A model generated the notes under the pieces. The model ran no database searches. It saw only the letters and a list, made by a program, of their open reading frames with translations, and was not told the DNA's origin. A stretch of DNA of 64,000 bases from Channallabes apus. Its lineage: Eukaryota; Chordata; Actinopteri; Siluriformes; Clariidae. The stretch lies in contig CM060109.1 of assembly GCA_030522415.1 (NCBI GenBank), forward strand, positions 2,115,641-2,179,640, in the 5' to 3' direction. Of this stretch, positions 19,440-29,708 are shown one piece after another (within the stretch, counting starts at the first letter, position 1; each line of letters begins with the position of its first letter). The translations under genes and the position numbers were made by a program.

Positions 19440-21730
19440 ACCAGACTGCTCATTACAGTCGTACTCACCGCCGTGGAAAGCGGCAGCGGGCAAAATAAAC
19501 CAGGAGCATTTCAAAATAATTCGTGAAATGACCACCAGGTGGCGCAAATTGACATTTTCCGTCGTCTCGGTTTTTAAATATATTCAGAGCTTAAGTCATA
19601 ATAAAGTCAAAACAATATGTTGTAGCAAAGTAATACTACAATTATGATAATTTACACATCCAACAAACATGAAAAACTATAAATATAAAAAAATATGAGT
19701 TAGAAAACATTGGTTTTATTTTGTTTAGACAGACTCTCTGATCTTATCTGTTTAGTGTTATTATTAAAGAAAACAGCACAAACAACAGCACTAGGGCTTT
19801 CTAAAACAAATAGAGCAAACTTCCAGAATATATAATAAAAAAATAAATCAATAAAAAAGATGTATGCAGTATAATCGGGGCCTCTCATTACATTATTTGC
19901 TCGCACTTCGTCTGGCACTGAACCAAAATATATTGTCTTACATTTGTGAATAAAATATCATTGTTTTATTCAGAGATTTATAGTATTTGTGCAAAATAAT
20001 AGTTATGCAATATAATTACAGGCTCTGGATTCGTTTTTCGTTTGCAGTATAAAACCAAAATACATCTTACTATTTTTGAGAGATTTGTGGTAAAAAAAAT
20101 CTTTTTTTTTTCAGACATTTGTCTTACCATAACGTAGTGTTATTAATCACTCTACACTGTTTTTAATTACTTTTAATTTTATTTATAAATAAACAAACCA
20201 AATAAAATTATTCCATGTGTATTTACTTTGTAAAATAGCATTAAAAATGATGGGTCGTGTATCGAGCGATTAAAAACAATACAAGGCACGTTATGATAAG
20301 GAACCTTTCTACAGTATCTCTTCCATTTCAGTGATTAAAAAACGGTAAAAATATAAATTTTGGAATCCACAGACGCTCAAACAGCAAAAGAACATGATAA
20401 TAATAATCAAAATAATATTATTACTCTTTTTGCTTTTTATGTCCACCATTTAATAATGATTTAATTATCAATAATTAAAGCTGCTCACATCGCGCGCTTT
20501 CACTTTAAAAATGCAGTGTTTATTCAGCAAGTATATGTCGCCTCTCTTTAAGATTGATAAATATTCTGACTGAAACAAATCTGCTCGTGTCGGATTGTTC
20601 ATTTTTGATGAAAGAGGAGAGTAGAAGGGGAAACGTTTGCGTGATCCCGCGTGTGCGCTCTTTAACTTTGCCGAGTTTTGATCTAAAGTCAGATGAACGC
20701 ACTCGCCGATATGAGAGATTAGATCTTTCAGCACGCCGATGTCAGTCCCTAGCAAGGAGCATTTACTTACATCTAAACTGAGTCATTTACATAAATCACT
20801 GATCACATTTAAACAATTTATTCATACAGATGTACATGTTTTATAGGTTTGTTACTGAAGAACTGTGGCAGCGGGCACACCTAAAAATAAATACAAGATT
20901 ATTTTTTTTATATATAGTTTTATATAAATAAAAATGCTTTTATAAATGTGGGCTACTGTTATCTACTTCAAATATTTGTTAAAACAGCCAGGAAACTCAC
21001 TCTGACCATTTTAATAATTCATTGATAAATTAGTGATTCCTTTGGTTTCGGCTGTGCTGCTGAAGGTGATCATGTCATCTCGTCGTCTCCGCAGCAGTGA
21101 GCGCGCCTATAATTCACTTCTCATACGAATTACATAATCTAATAATTTTTTTTCATTAGTTTATATTAAAGCAGATATTTCTCTTTCTATAAGTATATAT
21201 TTTTCACGTCTGTGCGGCGAGTATACACGGAGTTTGGGTTCATTTTCTGACGCGCTCAAGTTCACCAAAATCAATACAGAACCCCGTTTACTTTATTTAT
21301 TTAACAAAATCATAAAGTTTTTTCGTCATTGTGAGTGCACCTAAATAAAAGTAGAGTCTTATAAAAGCTACAAATTTAAAGAACACAAAATATAAGATGA
21401 CGTGTAGCCTTTCTACTGTAATTACACATATTGTACGTTGCTTAAATTCGATCCTAAAAAAAATGAATTTAATTTTAATTATAAATTTGTACTGTAATGT
21501 TACTACTGTGATTATGAATTCGTTTATTTACAATGTTTCACTTTATTTTATCTGCAACGACGTGCAGCTGTGGACGACCTGCGCCTCATTAAGCCTGGAG
21601 AGAACGAACTGATGCCTGAGGCGTCAGTCAATAGTTATATAGCGCCACTCAGAGGTAAAAGCCAGCAAACACACAAACCCAAATGCTGACACCATAGACC
21701 GGCGACGGTAGAAGTCGCATACTGCTTGTG
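19440..21730 (-). mobile_element. Unclassified AT-rich element X, copy 1
   Basis: About 2.2 kb of non-coding AT-rich DNA lies between the DIRS 5' end and its Gag region. The part at 21400-21725 matches 49770-50040 in inverse orientation (AGCATTTGGGTTTGTG, GAGTGGCGCTATATAACT). 21200-21360 matches 55960-56120 in inverse orientation, while 20260-20400 matches 50450-50570 in direct orientation. No ORF of note. The mixed orientations suggest internal inversion or long inverted ends. The boundaries are approximate. Confidence 0.5.
19532..19545 (+). promoter_or_regulatory. CTCF-like core motif
   Basis: CCACCAGGTGGCGC matches the CTCF core consensus at all 14 positions. It lies near the junction between the DIRS Gag region and element X. 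Confidence 0.5.
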
Positions 21731-21739
21731 CACCCACTG

Positions 21740-21952
21740 TACGTGCTTGAAGACAAAAAGATCTGTAGAATGTTTCCGGTTAACTCCTATTTATAACCTG
21801 CAGGTGCGCTTCATCAGATGACGTCACCTGACCGAGGTTATATATGCCAAAATTTGGCGTGTTTGATAAACACATGCTTCACAATCGCCAACACGAAAAT
21901 ATCTTCCCATAGCGTTTTCACGCAGCATCGAGTTTAGCTTTTGAAAGGGAAC
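21740..21952 (-). repeat. DIRS terminal region (5' side)
   Basis: On the minus strand it reads GTTCCCTTTCAAAAGCTAAA, CTCGATGCTGCGTGAAAACG, then AACCTCGGTCAGGTGACGTC. This matches the start of the short unit at 10828-11040 and, as an inverted repeat, 12770-12818. Confidence 0.75.
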
Positions 21953-21954
21953 CA

Positions 21955-22650
21955 CAAGTTGTACAGTTATACAACTTTTCCACATTTTGTCACATTACAG
22001 CCATAAACATGAATCAATTTTATTGGAATTCCACGTCAAAGATCAATACAAAGTGGTGTACACGTGAGAAGTGGAACGAAAATCATACATGACACATAGC
22101 GTTTTGCATTTTGGCCAAAAAGTTCCATTTTGGTCTCATCTGACCAGAGCACCTTCTTCCACATATTTGCTGTGCAAACGGGACTTCTTATGGTTTTCTG
22201 TTAACAATGGCTTTCTTCTTGCCACTCTTCCATAAAGGCCAACTTTGTGCAGTGCATGACTAATAGTTGTCCTATGGACAGATTCCCCCACCTGAGCTGT
22301 AGATCTCTGCAGCTCGTCCAGAGTCACCATGGGCCTCTTGGCTGCATTTCTGTTCAGCGCTCTCCTTGTTCAGCCTGTGAGTTTAGGTGGACGGCCTTGT
22401 CTTGGTAGGTTTACAGTTGTGCCATACTCCTTCCATTTCTGAATGATGGCTTGAACAGTGGCTCCGTGGGATGTTCAAGGCTTTGGAAATCTTTTTGCGT
22501 TAAATTTCTCAATAACTTTATCCCTGACCTGTCTGGTGTGTTCTTTGGACTTCATGGTGTTGTTGCTCCTAATATTCTCTTAGACAACCTCTGAGGCCGT
22601 CACAGAGGAGCTGTATTTGTACTGACATTAGATTACACACAGGTGCGCCC
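21955..22650 (-). mobile_element. Tc1-like transposon fragment, internally deleted
   Basis: The right part of a Tc1 element in minus orientation is recognisable by GTCACATTACAGCC and AATTCCAATAAAATTGATTC (minus) at one end and by the DNA-binding half of the transposase. Both inverted-repeat termini are missing; one side abuts the DIRS end at 21952. Confidence 0.8.
22136..22550 (-). pseudogene. Tc1 transposase, DNA-binding half
   Basis: The minus strand encodes IIQKWKEYGTTVNLPRQGRP, then VTLDELQRSTAQVGESVHRT and HKVGLYGRVARRKPLL, the paired-like helix-turn-helix domains that bind the inverted repeats. Stops interrupt it near 22360 and 22480. After KSRLHSKYVEEG the sequence jumps to the region just past the first catalytic aspartate, so most of the DDE domain is absent. 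It is inactive. Confidence 0.8.
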
Positions 22651-23110
22651 AGAGACTCCTTGTTTGTGTTTTTGTAGTTTTATGTTTTTTGAACACCTGA
22701 ACCGAGGCAGCTCATTAGTTTCATTATAAGTAGTTGTTAGTTTTGTTGATCAGGGTCTTGCATCTGTTTTGTAAAGTTGGCATTTGTTTTGTTTTCACTG
22801 TTTTGTTAATCTTGCGTCTGTTTTGTTACTTTGCTAGTCAGTTTGTCTCCTCTGTTTAGTTACTTTTGCAGTGAGTGTGTCTCCGGGCCGGTGTGTCTCC
22901 TAGTCTGTTTATCTCCTACCCCGTTTAGTTTGTAGTTCTTGTAGCTACTATTCTGTTTAGTTCCTAGTCGTTTTAGCTACTAACCTGTTTTAGTAAACCT
23001 GTTTATATTAATATAGATTTTTTTTTATAGTGCAGTTTAATTGCAGAAAATAACCAATTATTCTTAACTTGTTCGTCATTATTTTAAACATGTGATAATG
23101 TATTTTTTTT
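22651..23110. other. T-rich low-complexity DNA
   Basis: Repeated CTGTTTAGTT / CTGTTTTGTTA variants form a loose tandem pattern. No coding content. Confidence 0.5.
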
Positions 23111-23124
23111 TCTTTCTGGAGGAC

Positions 23125-23195
23125 AGTCTTCAGGCGATGATGATGTTGTTGATGTGAATGGTTTCTTTTATGAGACTGATCCTGAGCAGATGTGA
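23125..23195 (+). other. Candidate terminal exon (weak)
   Basis: A pyrimidine-rich tract TTTTTTTTTCTTTCTGGAG precedes an open stretch reading SSGDDDVVDVNGFFYETDPE, then QM and TGA at 23193. Acidic content and the acceptor-like context are suggestive, but no gene family was recognised and no neighbouring exon is visible. Confidence 0.2.
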
Positions 23196-23917
23196 GAACA
23201 TGTTACACTTCCATATAGTATATAGGAGAATATAAACAAGAAGTGAGGATTGTACATATCTCATCATTCTCATGTATATATCTCATGTATATACCTCATA
23301 TTTCTCCTCAGACTGATTGTGGTGGTTTGGAACATGACCTCGGGTGCTGCATCAGTCACAGCCCTCAGCAGCATCACTCCTTTCTTTTGTTCTTTAATGA
23401 AAAATAGATGTGTTGTTCTGTACAGTTAATAGCATCTGCTCTGTAATACGTCTCTGTATCGATCTCTGGACATCGGGACGGACGTCTGCTTAAAAAATAA
23501 TCGATTTTTGTCCTTGCCTCAGACGGTATGGAGGCTCAGCATCGGCTTGACTAATCATCAGTATGTATGTTTAACAGAGAGAAAAAATTAACTCTGTGAC
23601 ATCATTGATTTGTGACAGTACATCAGCATTTACATTATATAAACACCTTCTCTGTAAAATATATATTATGTTAGGTTTCTGGGCTGTGCACCCGGATTCA
23701 GATTACAAGAAAAGAAAACAAGGCATGCCTTCGGGGTTGCCAGATATTTCTAAAGTGGACCTCTAGACCACAGAATTTAAATACAAACACTCACATTTAT
23801 TCTAGACAAACACCAACTATGTGTCTGTACCTCTCTCACATCTTCTGAATACCAATGTGTACATTTTAATAATTAAATCCTTACTGCACAATTAACTCAA
23901 AACATTTAGACATGCCT

Positions 23918-23949
<32 letters not shown>

Positions 23950-24344
23950 TGTTCACCCTAAGGACCACATGTCCCAGACCAGAGCCATAATCCACTGTAA
24001 TGGATTATATACGGTTCGTGCCATTTCCAGTCTCTCCGTGTGTTATCCAGGTTGTGGTGTTGCCATGGGAACATATTCTAACATGACGCCTCTCTCAGCA
24101 GAACACTGTCATGAATGCTGATTGGTGCATTAAGTTTTTTGATCCAGAGGGAGAAATCAGACCACAGCCACAGACTCACAGAAAACACCTCAGCTGCACA
24201 GTAAATAACAATGAGAACAAATACGTGTCATTTTCAGAACTTCAATTCAATGGGATTCATTTAAGAAATTTAATTAGAGAAATAGTGATTGTAAATTTAT
24301 GTGAGTGCACTCAGACATTTGGGCTCTACTACAGGTGTACACAA
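23196..24344. other. No recognised gene; AC microsatellite
   Basis: It contains (AC)n at 23923-23949. The open frames at 23912-24380 have no recognised content. Confidence 0.5.
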
Positions 24345-25024
24345 AGCTTTATCTCTGTCGCCAAGCATTTTTATAAATAGATTTGCCTTAGGTAAAGGAG
24401 CAGATCTGGGGGACTCATGGACGTAGAGTATTATGGTGAACTGGTATGTTTAGATGCTGTCTTCCTCACTCTCATTGATCACTCAGTTTTGTTGACGGTG
24501 AGGTGATTAGTTGCTTTACATCTCAGTTCCCCCTCATGTTTGTGTTTCCTTCTGGCTGGAGTCACTGCTTGCACTCTGCACTAAATATACAGGACATTTA
24601 CCTTATACACTGTGTGACTGTGACCATATCTAACTGTTATCTCTCTCCTCTTTTGCTCTCCCCTCTCCTGTTCTCTCTCCCCCTCTCTCTGTCGAGCTAC
24701 ACATGTCACTCCTGAGCTGCCAGTGATCTGAACCTGTTTGACCCATCCTGGTGCCCTGCTTCTGGTTGGAGATCTCATCACATGGATGCCCCTGCTATCT
24801 GATTCACCCAGATGAGGATGGGTTCCCCCTTAAGTCTGGTTCCTCTCAAGGTTTCTTCCTATTGTCATTTCAGTGAGTTTTTCCTTGCCACCATTGCCCT
24901 CGGTCTGCTCATGGGGGACTATCTGACCATTTTTATTCATACACATTCACCTTCCATTCAAACTTAAACAATCGTTTTGATTATGTAAAGATGCTTTGCG
25001 ACAATGACAATTATTAAATAAATA
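24345..25024 (+). repeat. L2-like LINE 3' UTR, copy A
   Basis: It contains AGGAGCAGATCTGGGGGACT, a CT-rich stretch at 24640-24695 and CAGATGAGGATGGGTTCC. It ends GACAATGACAATTATTAAAT. The same sequence lies in inverse orientation at 54499-55210 and 42000-42640, the latter attached to LINE coding sequence. It is therefore the 3' part of that LINE family. Confidence 0.75.
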
Positions 25025-25139
25025 TTAAAAATTAAATTTTACAGAATTTAATTGTCCAGTGGAGATCAGTGAGATTTAAACTAAAGGTAATGAGGCTGTG
25101 CTGTTGTTATTTTATCAAATATGCTGTTGTTATTTTATT

Positions 25140-25394
25140 TGCACCTCCAAGGATATAGTTCAATTCCCACCTCAGAGTCTGTGTGCATGGAGTTTACATA
25201 TTCTCCCCATGCTTCGTGAGTTTCTTCTGGGTACTCCAGTTTCCTCCCACAGTCCAAATACAGTACATGTAGATTAGGCTAACTGGCGTTCCCAAGTTGC
25301 CCGTAGTGTGTGAATGAGTATGTGTATGTGTCATGGATGGATTGGCACCCCATGCAGGGTGTACCCCACCTTGTACCCCCTGTGATAGGCCAGG
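25140..25394 (+). mobile_element. tRNA-headed SINE, truncated at both ends
   Basis: It starts CACCTCCAAGGATATA and contains TCTGTGTGCATGGAGTTTAC and GTACCCCACC. It is nearly identical to the start of the copy at 26824-27120. Its tail is missing; it runs straight into the next LINE 3' UTR at 25395. Confidence 0.8.
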
Positions 25395-26060
25395 CCTCAT
25401 GTTCTAATTAGCTGTATTTACTTTAGCAATAATCATTTTTAATTTCACGCCATTTTAACTCACAGTTAATTAAAAGACCATCGTTCATTTGCACATTCCC
25501 GAGTCACCTCTTTTCTCTCTCACCTGCGCACAGACTGTGACAAAGACTTCTTGTGTCTCTTTGTAAAATCATCGTCTGGTGTCTGGGGACATTTTCACTC
25601 TACCATGAAGACGGTTCTGGCCTCGACTGATGTTGACAGCTGTTTCTCTGAGGACTTGACTTGGCTGCAGTTGCTCGATAGTTCAGGACTGGAATTTCCT
25701 ACAAGTCTACCTGAGTCTCCAATAACTACCTGGACTCCATACTAACATAAATTAACATCAACTATTATAGCTGAACTGCCTGCCACCTAACACACTATAT
25801 AAATGCAGATAATTTCCTGCTATCTGTTTCACCCAGATGAGGATGGGTTCCCTGTTGAGTCTGGTTCCTCTCAAGGTTTCTTCCTATTACCATCTCAGGG
25901 AGTTTTTCCTTGCCACTGTCGCCCTCGGCTCGTTCATCAGGGACTATCTGACCATTTTTGATCCACATACATTCACCTTCCATACAAACTTAAACAATCG
26001 TTTTGATTGTGTAAAGCTGCTTTGCGACAATGACAATTATTAAAAGCTCTATAAAAATTT
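25395..26060 (+). repeat. L2-like LINE 3' UTR, copy B
   Basis: It is almost identical to 28172-28830 over about 650 bp, including the AACT target CAATAACTACCTGGACTCC at 25719-25737 that is occupied by an LTR element in the copy at 50720-55210. It ends GACAATGACAATTATTAAAA. The small open frames inside are non-coding. Confidence 0.8.
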
Positions 26061-26081
26061 AATTTTACAGAATTTAATTGT

Positions 26082-26460
26082 GCGGCGGCACGGTGGTGTA
26101 GTGGTTAGCACTGTCGCCTTGCACCTCCAGGGTCTGGGTTCGATTCCCCGGCCAGGCTTGATTCCCGTCTCTGTGTGCATGGAGTTTGCATGTTCTCCCC
26201 GTGCTTGGTGGGTTTCCTCCGGATACTCCGGTTTCCTCCCACAGTCCAAAGATATGCAGGTTAGGCTAATTGGCGTTCCTAAATTGCCCGTAGTGTGTGA
26301 TTGGGTGTGTGTGTATGTGTGTGTGCCCTGCGATGGATTGGCACCCTGTCCAGGGTGTACCCCGCCTAGTGCCCGAAGTCTCCTGGGATAGGCTCCAGGT
26401 CCCCCGCGACCCTCAACACAGGATTAAGCGGTATAGAAAATGAATGAATGAATGAATGAA
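26082..26460 (+). mobile_element. Complete tRNA-headed SINE with 12-bp target duplication
   Basis: The A box TGGTGTAGTGG is at 26094-26104 and the B box GGTTCGATTCC at 26137-26147. The body resembles the fish Mermaid/Merman-like repeats, and the tail is a (TGAA)n run. It is flanked by perfect GAATTTAATTGT at 26070-26081 and 26461-26472. It is transcribed by pol III and moved by a LINE. Confidence 0.92.
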
Positions 26461-26514
26461 GAATTTAATTGTCCAGTGGAGATCAGTGAGATTTAAACTA
26501 AAGGTAATGAGGCT

Positions 26515-26712
26515 GTGCTGTTGTTATTTTATCTCACAGGTCTTTCATCAGCTCACGCCTCAGCGCTCTGTCCTCTCCAACACACTGCAGATACACTCCT
26601 ACACCTGGAAAAGTTACACCAGCAAATGTTATACCTAGAAAAAGGTGCACCTGGAAAAGTATATTGGTCTACTGTAGGTCTGTCCCAAAACGACAAACCC
26701 TATTATCCATAA
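26515..26712 (+). other. Candidate exon (weak)
   Basis: TTGTTATTTTATCTCACAG precedes a frame reading LLHLEKLHQQMLYLEKGAPG and ending at TAA 26710. The helical, non-repetitive composition is unlike the surrounding DNA, and the lead-in resembles a splice acceptor. No family was recognised. It could be a single exon of an unidentified host gene or chance. Confidence 0.2.
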
Positions 26713-26819
26713 AACATAAACACCATAATCACTCCACTCCACAGGCTCTGTTACTCTGTAATGTACCAGTGAATCATGCATATTATGTGCATATTATGGC
26801 TTTTTGGTTAGAACTATAT

Positions 26820-27120
26820 CCTTGCACCTCCAAGGATATATTTCAATTCCCACCTCAGAGTCTGTGTGCATAGAGTTTACATATTCTCCCCGTGCTTCGT
26901 GGGTTTCTTCTGGGTACTCCAGTTTCCTCCCACAGTCCAAATACAGTACATGCAGATTAGGCTAACTGGCGTTCCTAAGTTGCCCGTAGTGTGTGAATGA
27001 GTATGTGTATGTGTCATGGATGGATTGGCACCCCATGCAGGGTGTACCCCACCTTGTACCCCCTGTGATAGGCTACAGACCCCCGCGACTCTGTATACAG
27101 GATCAATAAAGTATGAGTAA
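26820..27120 (+). mobile_element. tRNA-headed SINE
   Basis: The head is incomplete, with CACCTCCAAGGATATATTTC, followed by the usual body and AGGCTACAGACCCCCGCGAC. It ends in a GATCAATAAAGTATGAGTAA-like tail. It is closely similar to 25140-25394. Confidence 0.85.
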
Positions 27121-27295
27121 TGGAATTTTAACAAACCCATTGGTCCCAAAAATATCTTGAAAAAAATGTGAAAAATAAAAAAACCTGAAAAACAGACACA
27201 GACAATATGGGCTTATGTGTTAGATCATTATAGTGGCTGTTGTTTATTTGTTTATTTGTTTGTTTGTGTGTTTGCTTGCTTAAGCAAAAATCTTC
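27121..27295. other. Short spacer
   Basis: AT-rich with a (TTTG)n-like run at 27239-27275. No gene. Confidence 0.5.
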
Positions 27296-27740
27296 CAAGA
27301 TGGTGGCGGTGAGGTCGGCTATTGTCACGTCTGCTCCATTCTCGTTTTCTTAATTTCTTAATTTTTTATTTCATCACACTTGAGTACATTATGTGTGATA
27401 GATACTCTTATTGGTTTAACAATGAACTCACAATTCGACATTTTTAATCCCAGATCAGAGTGAGTTCCTGAGGGAGAGCAAAGGACCCGAAGTGGTGGCC
27501 TGGGGGAAACGAGCTGGTGTCAGGAACAGACTGAGAGGCCATGCACACTGCATGCCACTGACTTGCATCCTGATCGCCAATGTCCAGTCGCTGGAAAACA
27601 GGCTCGATGGGCCAGGGAAGTTCCAGAGAGATATTTGGGATTGCAATCTTCTCTGCTTCATCGAGACATGGCTGAACGGAGTTCTTTTTGGTTCACCGCA
27701 TGGACAGATCATTGGAAACGGGGCACTTAATGATGAATGA
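27296..27740 (+). pseudogene. CR1/Rex1-like LINE: 5' end and endonuclease start
   Basis: It starts with the YY1-like CCAAGATGGTGGCGG at 27296-27310, a common LINE 5' feature. The frame 27480-27740 reads KRAGVRNRLRGHAHCMPLTC, LIANVQSLENRLDGPGKFQR and LLCFIETWLNGV, the N-terminal part of the AP endonuclease with its catalytic glutamate (ETW). It stops at 27738 and the remainder is absent. The related minus-strand fragment at 38494-39600 carries the same motifs. Confidence 0.7.
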
Positions 27741-27879
27741 CAACTGGTGACAGATAAAATTTTTATTATAATTAGGATTGTTGGATAATTAAATTCTCTT
27801 TATTCACATTCTTTAACAAGCAAATTAACTTACTAATTAATTTATTAATTTAACTAATTATGAAGCAAAACAAATATCA

Positions 27880-27990
27880 CCCAGTGAGGCAAGCTGGCTC
27901 AGCAGCTGAGTGGTTTGCACTGTCACCTCTCACCTCCAGGGGTAGGGGTTTGAATCTCACCTCCACTCTGTATGTGTGTGGAGTTTAAAA
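27880..27990 (+). mobile_element. SINE head fragment
   Basis: GCTCAGCAGCTGAGTGGTTT followed by GCACTGTCACCTCTCACCTC and GGGTTTGAATCTCACC resembles a tRNA-like head with a B box, and it is lost after TGTGTGTGGAGTTTA. Confidence 0.65.
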
Positions 27991-28169
27991 GAATAAGAAA
28001 AAACAAATATATAAACCAACTAACAAATCTCACTTTTTTTTTTACCAGTGTGTTTTTCCCTCTCAAAGCCTCAGAAGCACACTATACAAAATATATGCTG
28101 ATCAGAATAAACCCTCATTTCATACTCGACCTGCTCTCAAATATTTAACGGATTTGAAATATAGAGACG

Positions 28170-28860
28170 CCAGGCCTCATGTTATAATTAGCTGTATTTA
28201 CTTTAGCAATAATCATTTTTAATTTCACGCCATTTTAACTCACAGTTAATTAAAAGACCATCGTTCATTTGCACATTCCCGAGTCACCTCTTTTCTCTCT
28301 CACCTGCGCACAGACTGTGACAAAGACTTCTTGTGTCTCTTTGTAAAATCATCGTCTTGTGTCTGGGGACATTTTCACTCTACCATGAAGACGGTTCTGG
28401 CCTCGACTGATGTTGACAGCTGTTTCTCTGAGGACTTGACTTGGCTGCAGTTGCTCGATAGTTCAGGACTGGAATTTCCTACAAGCCTACCTGAGTCTCC
28501 AATAACTTCCTGGACTCCATACTAACATAAATTAACATCAACTATTATAGCTGAACTGCCTGCCACTTAACACACTGTATAAATGCAGATAATTTCCTGC
28601 TATCTGTTTCACCCAGATGAGGATGGGTTCCCTGTTGAGTCTGGTTCCTCTCAAGGTTTCTTCCTATTACCATCTCAGGGAGTTTTTCCTTGCCACTGTC
28701 GCCCTCGGCTCGTTCATCAGGGACTATCTGACCATTTTTGATTCACACACATTCACATTCGATACAAACTTAAATAATTCTTTTGATTGTGTAAAGCTGC
28801 GTTGCGACAATGACAATTGTTAAAAACACTATACAAATAATATTTTATTTAACTGAATTG
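28170..28860 (+). repeat. L2-like LINE 3' UTR, copy C
   Basis: It is nearly identical to 25395-26052; differences are single bases. It ends in TATACAAATAATATTTTATT. It retains the empty target CAATAACTTCCTGGACTCC at 28500-28518. Confidence 0.8.
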
Positions 28861-29083
28861 AACTTCTTAAAGCCTTTCACTGCTACAGTTTAATTTAATT
28901 TCATTCTGTTTTTGTTCATATAGTGAGGATGAATATATTGACCTTTGTCATAAAGCAGCTTTAGATGTAGATCCCAGACAACAAGTCACAGTAGATGGTG
29001 ATGAGATGACATGAGGATGAAACCTTCAGAGGAACCGGTCTCTAAATGGAACCCATCATGAGCAGGAGTGGAAAATACTCGAG
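28861..29083 (-). repeat. Possible further LINE 3' UTR relic
   Basis: AACCTTCAGAGGAACC and AAATGGAACCCATCATGAGC resemble the reverse of the L2-like 3' UTR signature (compare 50880-50920), but diverged. Confidence 0.4.
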
Positions 29084-29251
29084 ACAGATTTCGCCTTTAA
29101 GACTGCGCGTGTTTTCCTGCGAGAGGCCGCAATTTAGCGCGCGGGGTGCCGCGACTTGCCGGAGGCAACATTCAGAATTTTTAAATAAATGTGTTGTGCT
29201 TCACTGAATATCCGCCAGATGGCGCATGGAAGGACTTTATCTAAAAGCCGG
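29084..29251 (+). repeat. 168-bp GC-rich repeat, copy 2
   Basis: It pairs with 2756-2923 at equal length and with few substitutions. It includes the same CTCF-like motif. Confidence 0.8.
29212..29225 (+). promoter_or_regulatory. CTCF-like core motif
   Basis: CCGCCAGATGGCGC is identical to the motif at 2884-2897 and in the same orientation. Confidence 0.5.
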
Positions 29252-29617
29252 ACCAAGTACAAATGAATTGTGTATAAGGTTAACCGTTAACCTAAAACAA
29301 TATTGTTTCCAATGCTGTAGCAAACATGAATTTTATTTTGTTTTACAACAGATATTTCATAATGAATGTGTGTATACTGTATGTGCTTCATGTTATTTTC
29401 ATAATGATGAAATGAGATGCCCAAATTCGTGCTTTAAAAGTTACTTATATAGTTTTTGTAATGTCTTAACAGGTACAAAATAATGAAAGACATGGCCATG
29501 CCGCGGTTTAAATGGTCTTGAAATTAATTTACTATGCGAATTTCCTGATTCGTGAATATGCCAACATATATTATTTAAAACAAAAAAATGTGTCGCCATC
29601 ATCAGAAGACATGTATG

Positions 29618-29621
<4 letters not shown>

Positions 29622-29706
<85 letters not shown>
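29622..29706. repeat. Compound (AT)n-(GT)n microsatellite
   Basis: About 25 AT units run into about 16 GT units. Confidence 0.95.

Positions 29707-29708
<2 letters not shown>

Larger units (their letters stand above)
12770..21952 (-). mobile_element. DIRS-type tyrosine-recombinase retrotransposon, interrupted
   Basis: Inverted ends GTTCCCTTTCAAAAGCTACA (from 12770) and the complementary AGCTTTTGAAAGGGAAC (to 21952) bound a minus-strand unit. Recognised in order on the minus strand are a Gag-like zinc region (19409-18960), RT thumb and RNase H (17990-17232) and a tyrosine recombinase (about 13300-12960). This is the DIRS gene order. It is interrupted by an L2-like LINE (13640-17231, opposite strand) and by AT-rich element X (about 19500-21730). 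Most of the RT palm was not recognised, so the element is also deleted. DIRS elements integrate through recombinase-mediated insertion of circles rather than an integrase. Confidence 0.75.

Noticed and set aside
26082..26160. tRNA gene
   Set aside because: A and B boxes are present, but no cloverleaf or 3' tRNA half follows. It is the head of a SINE.
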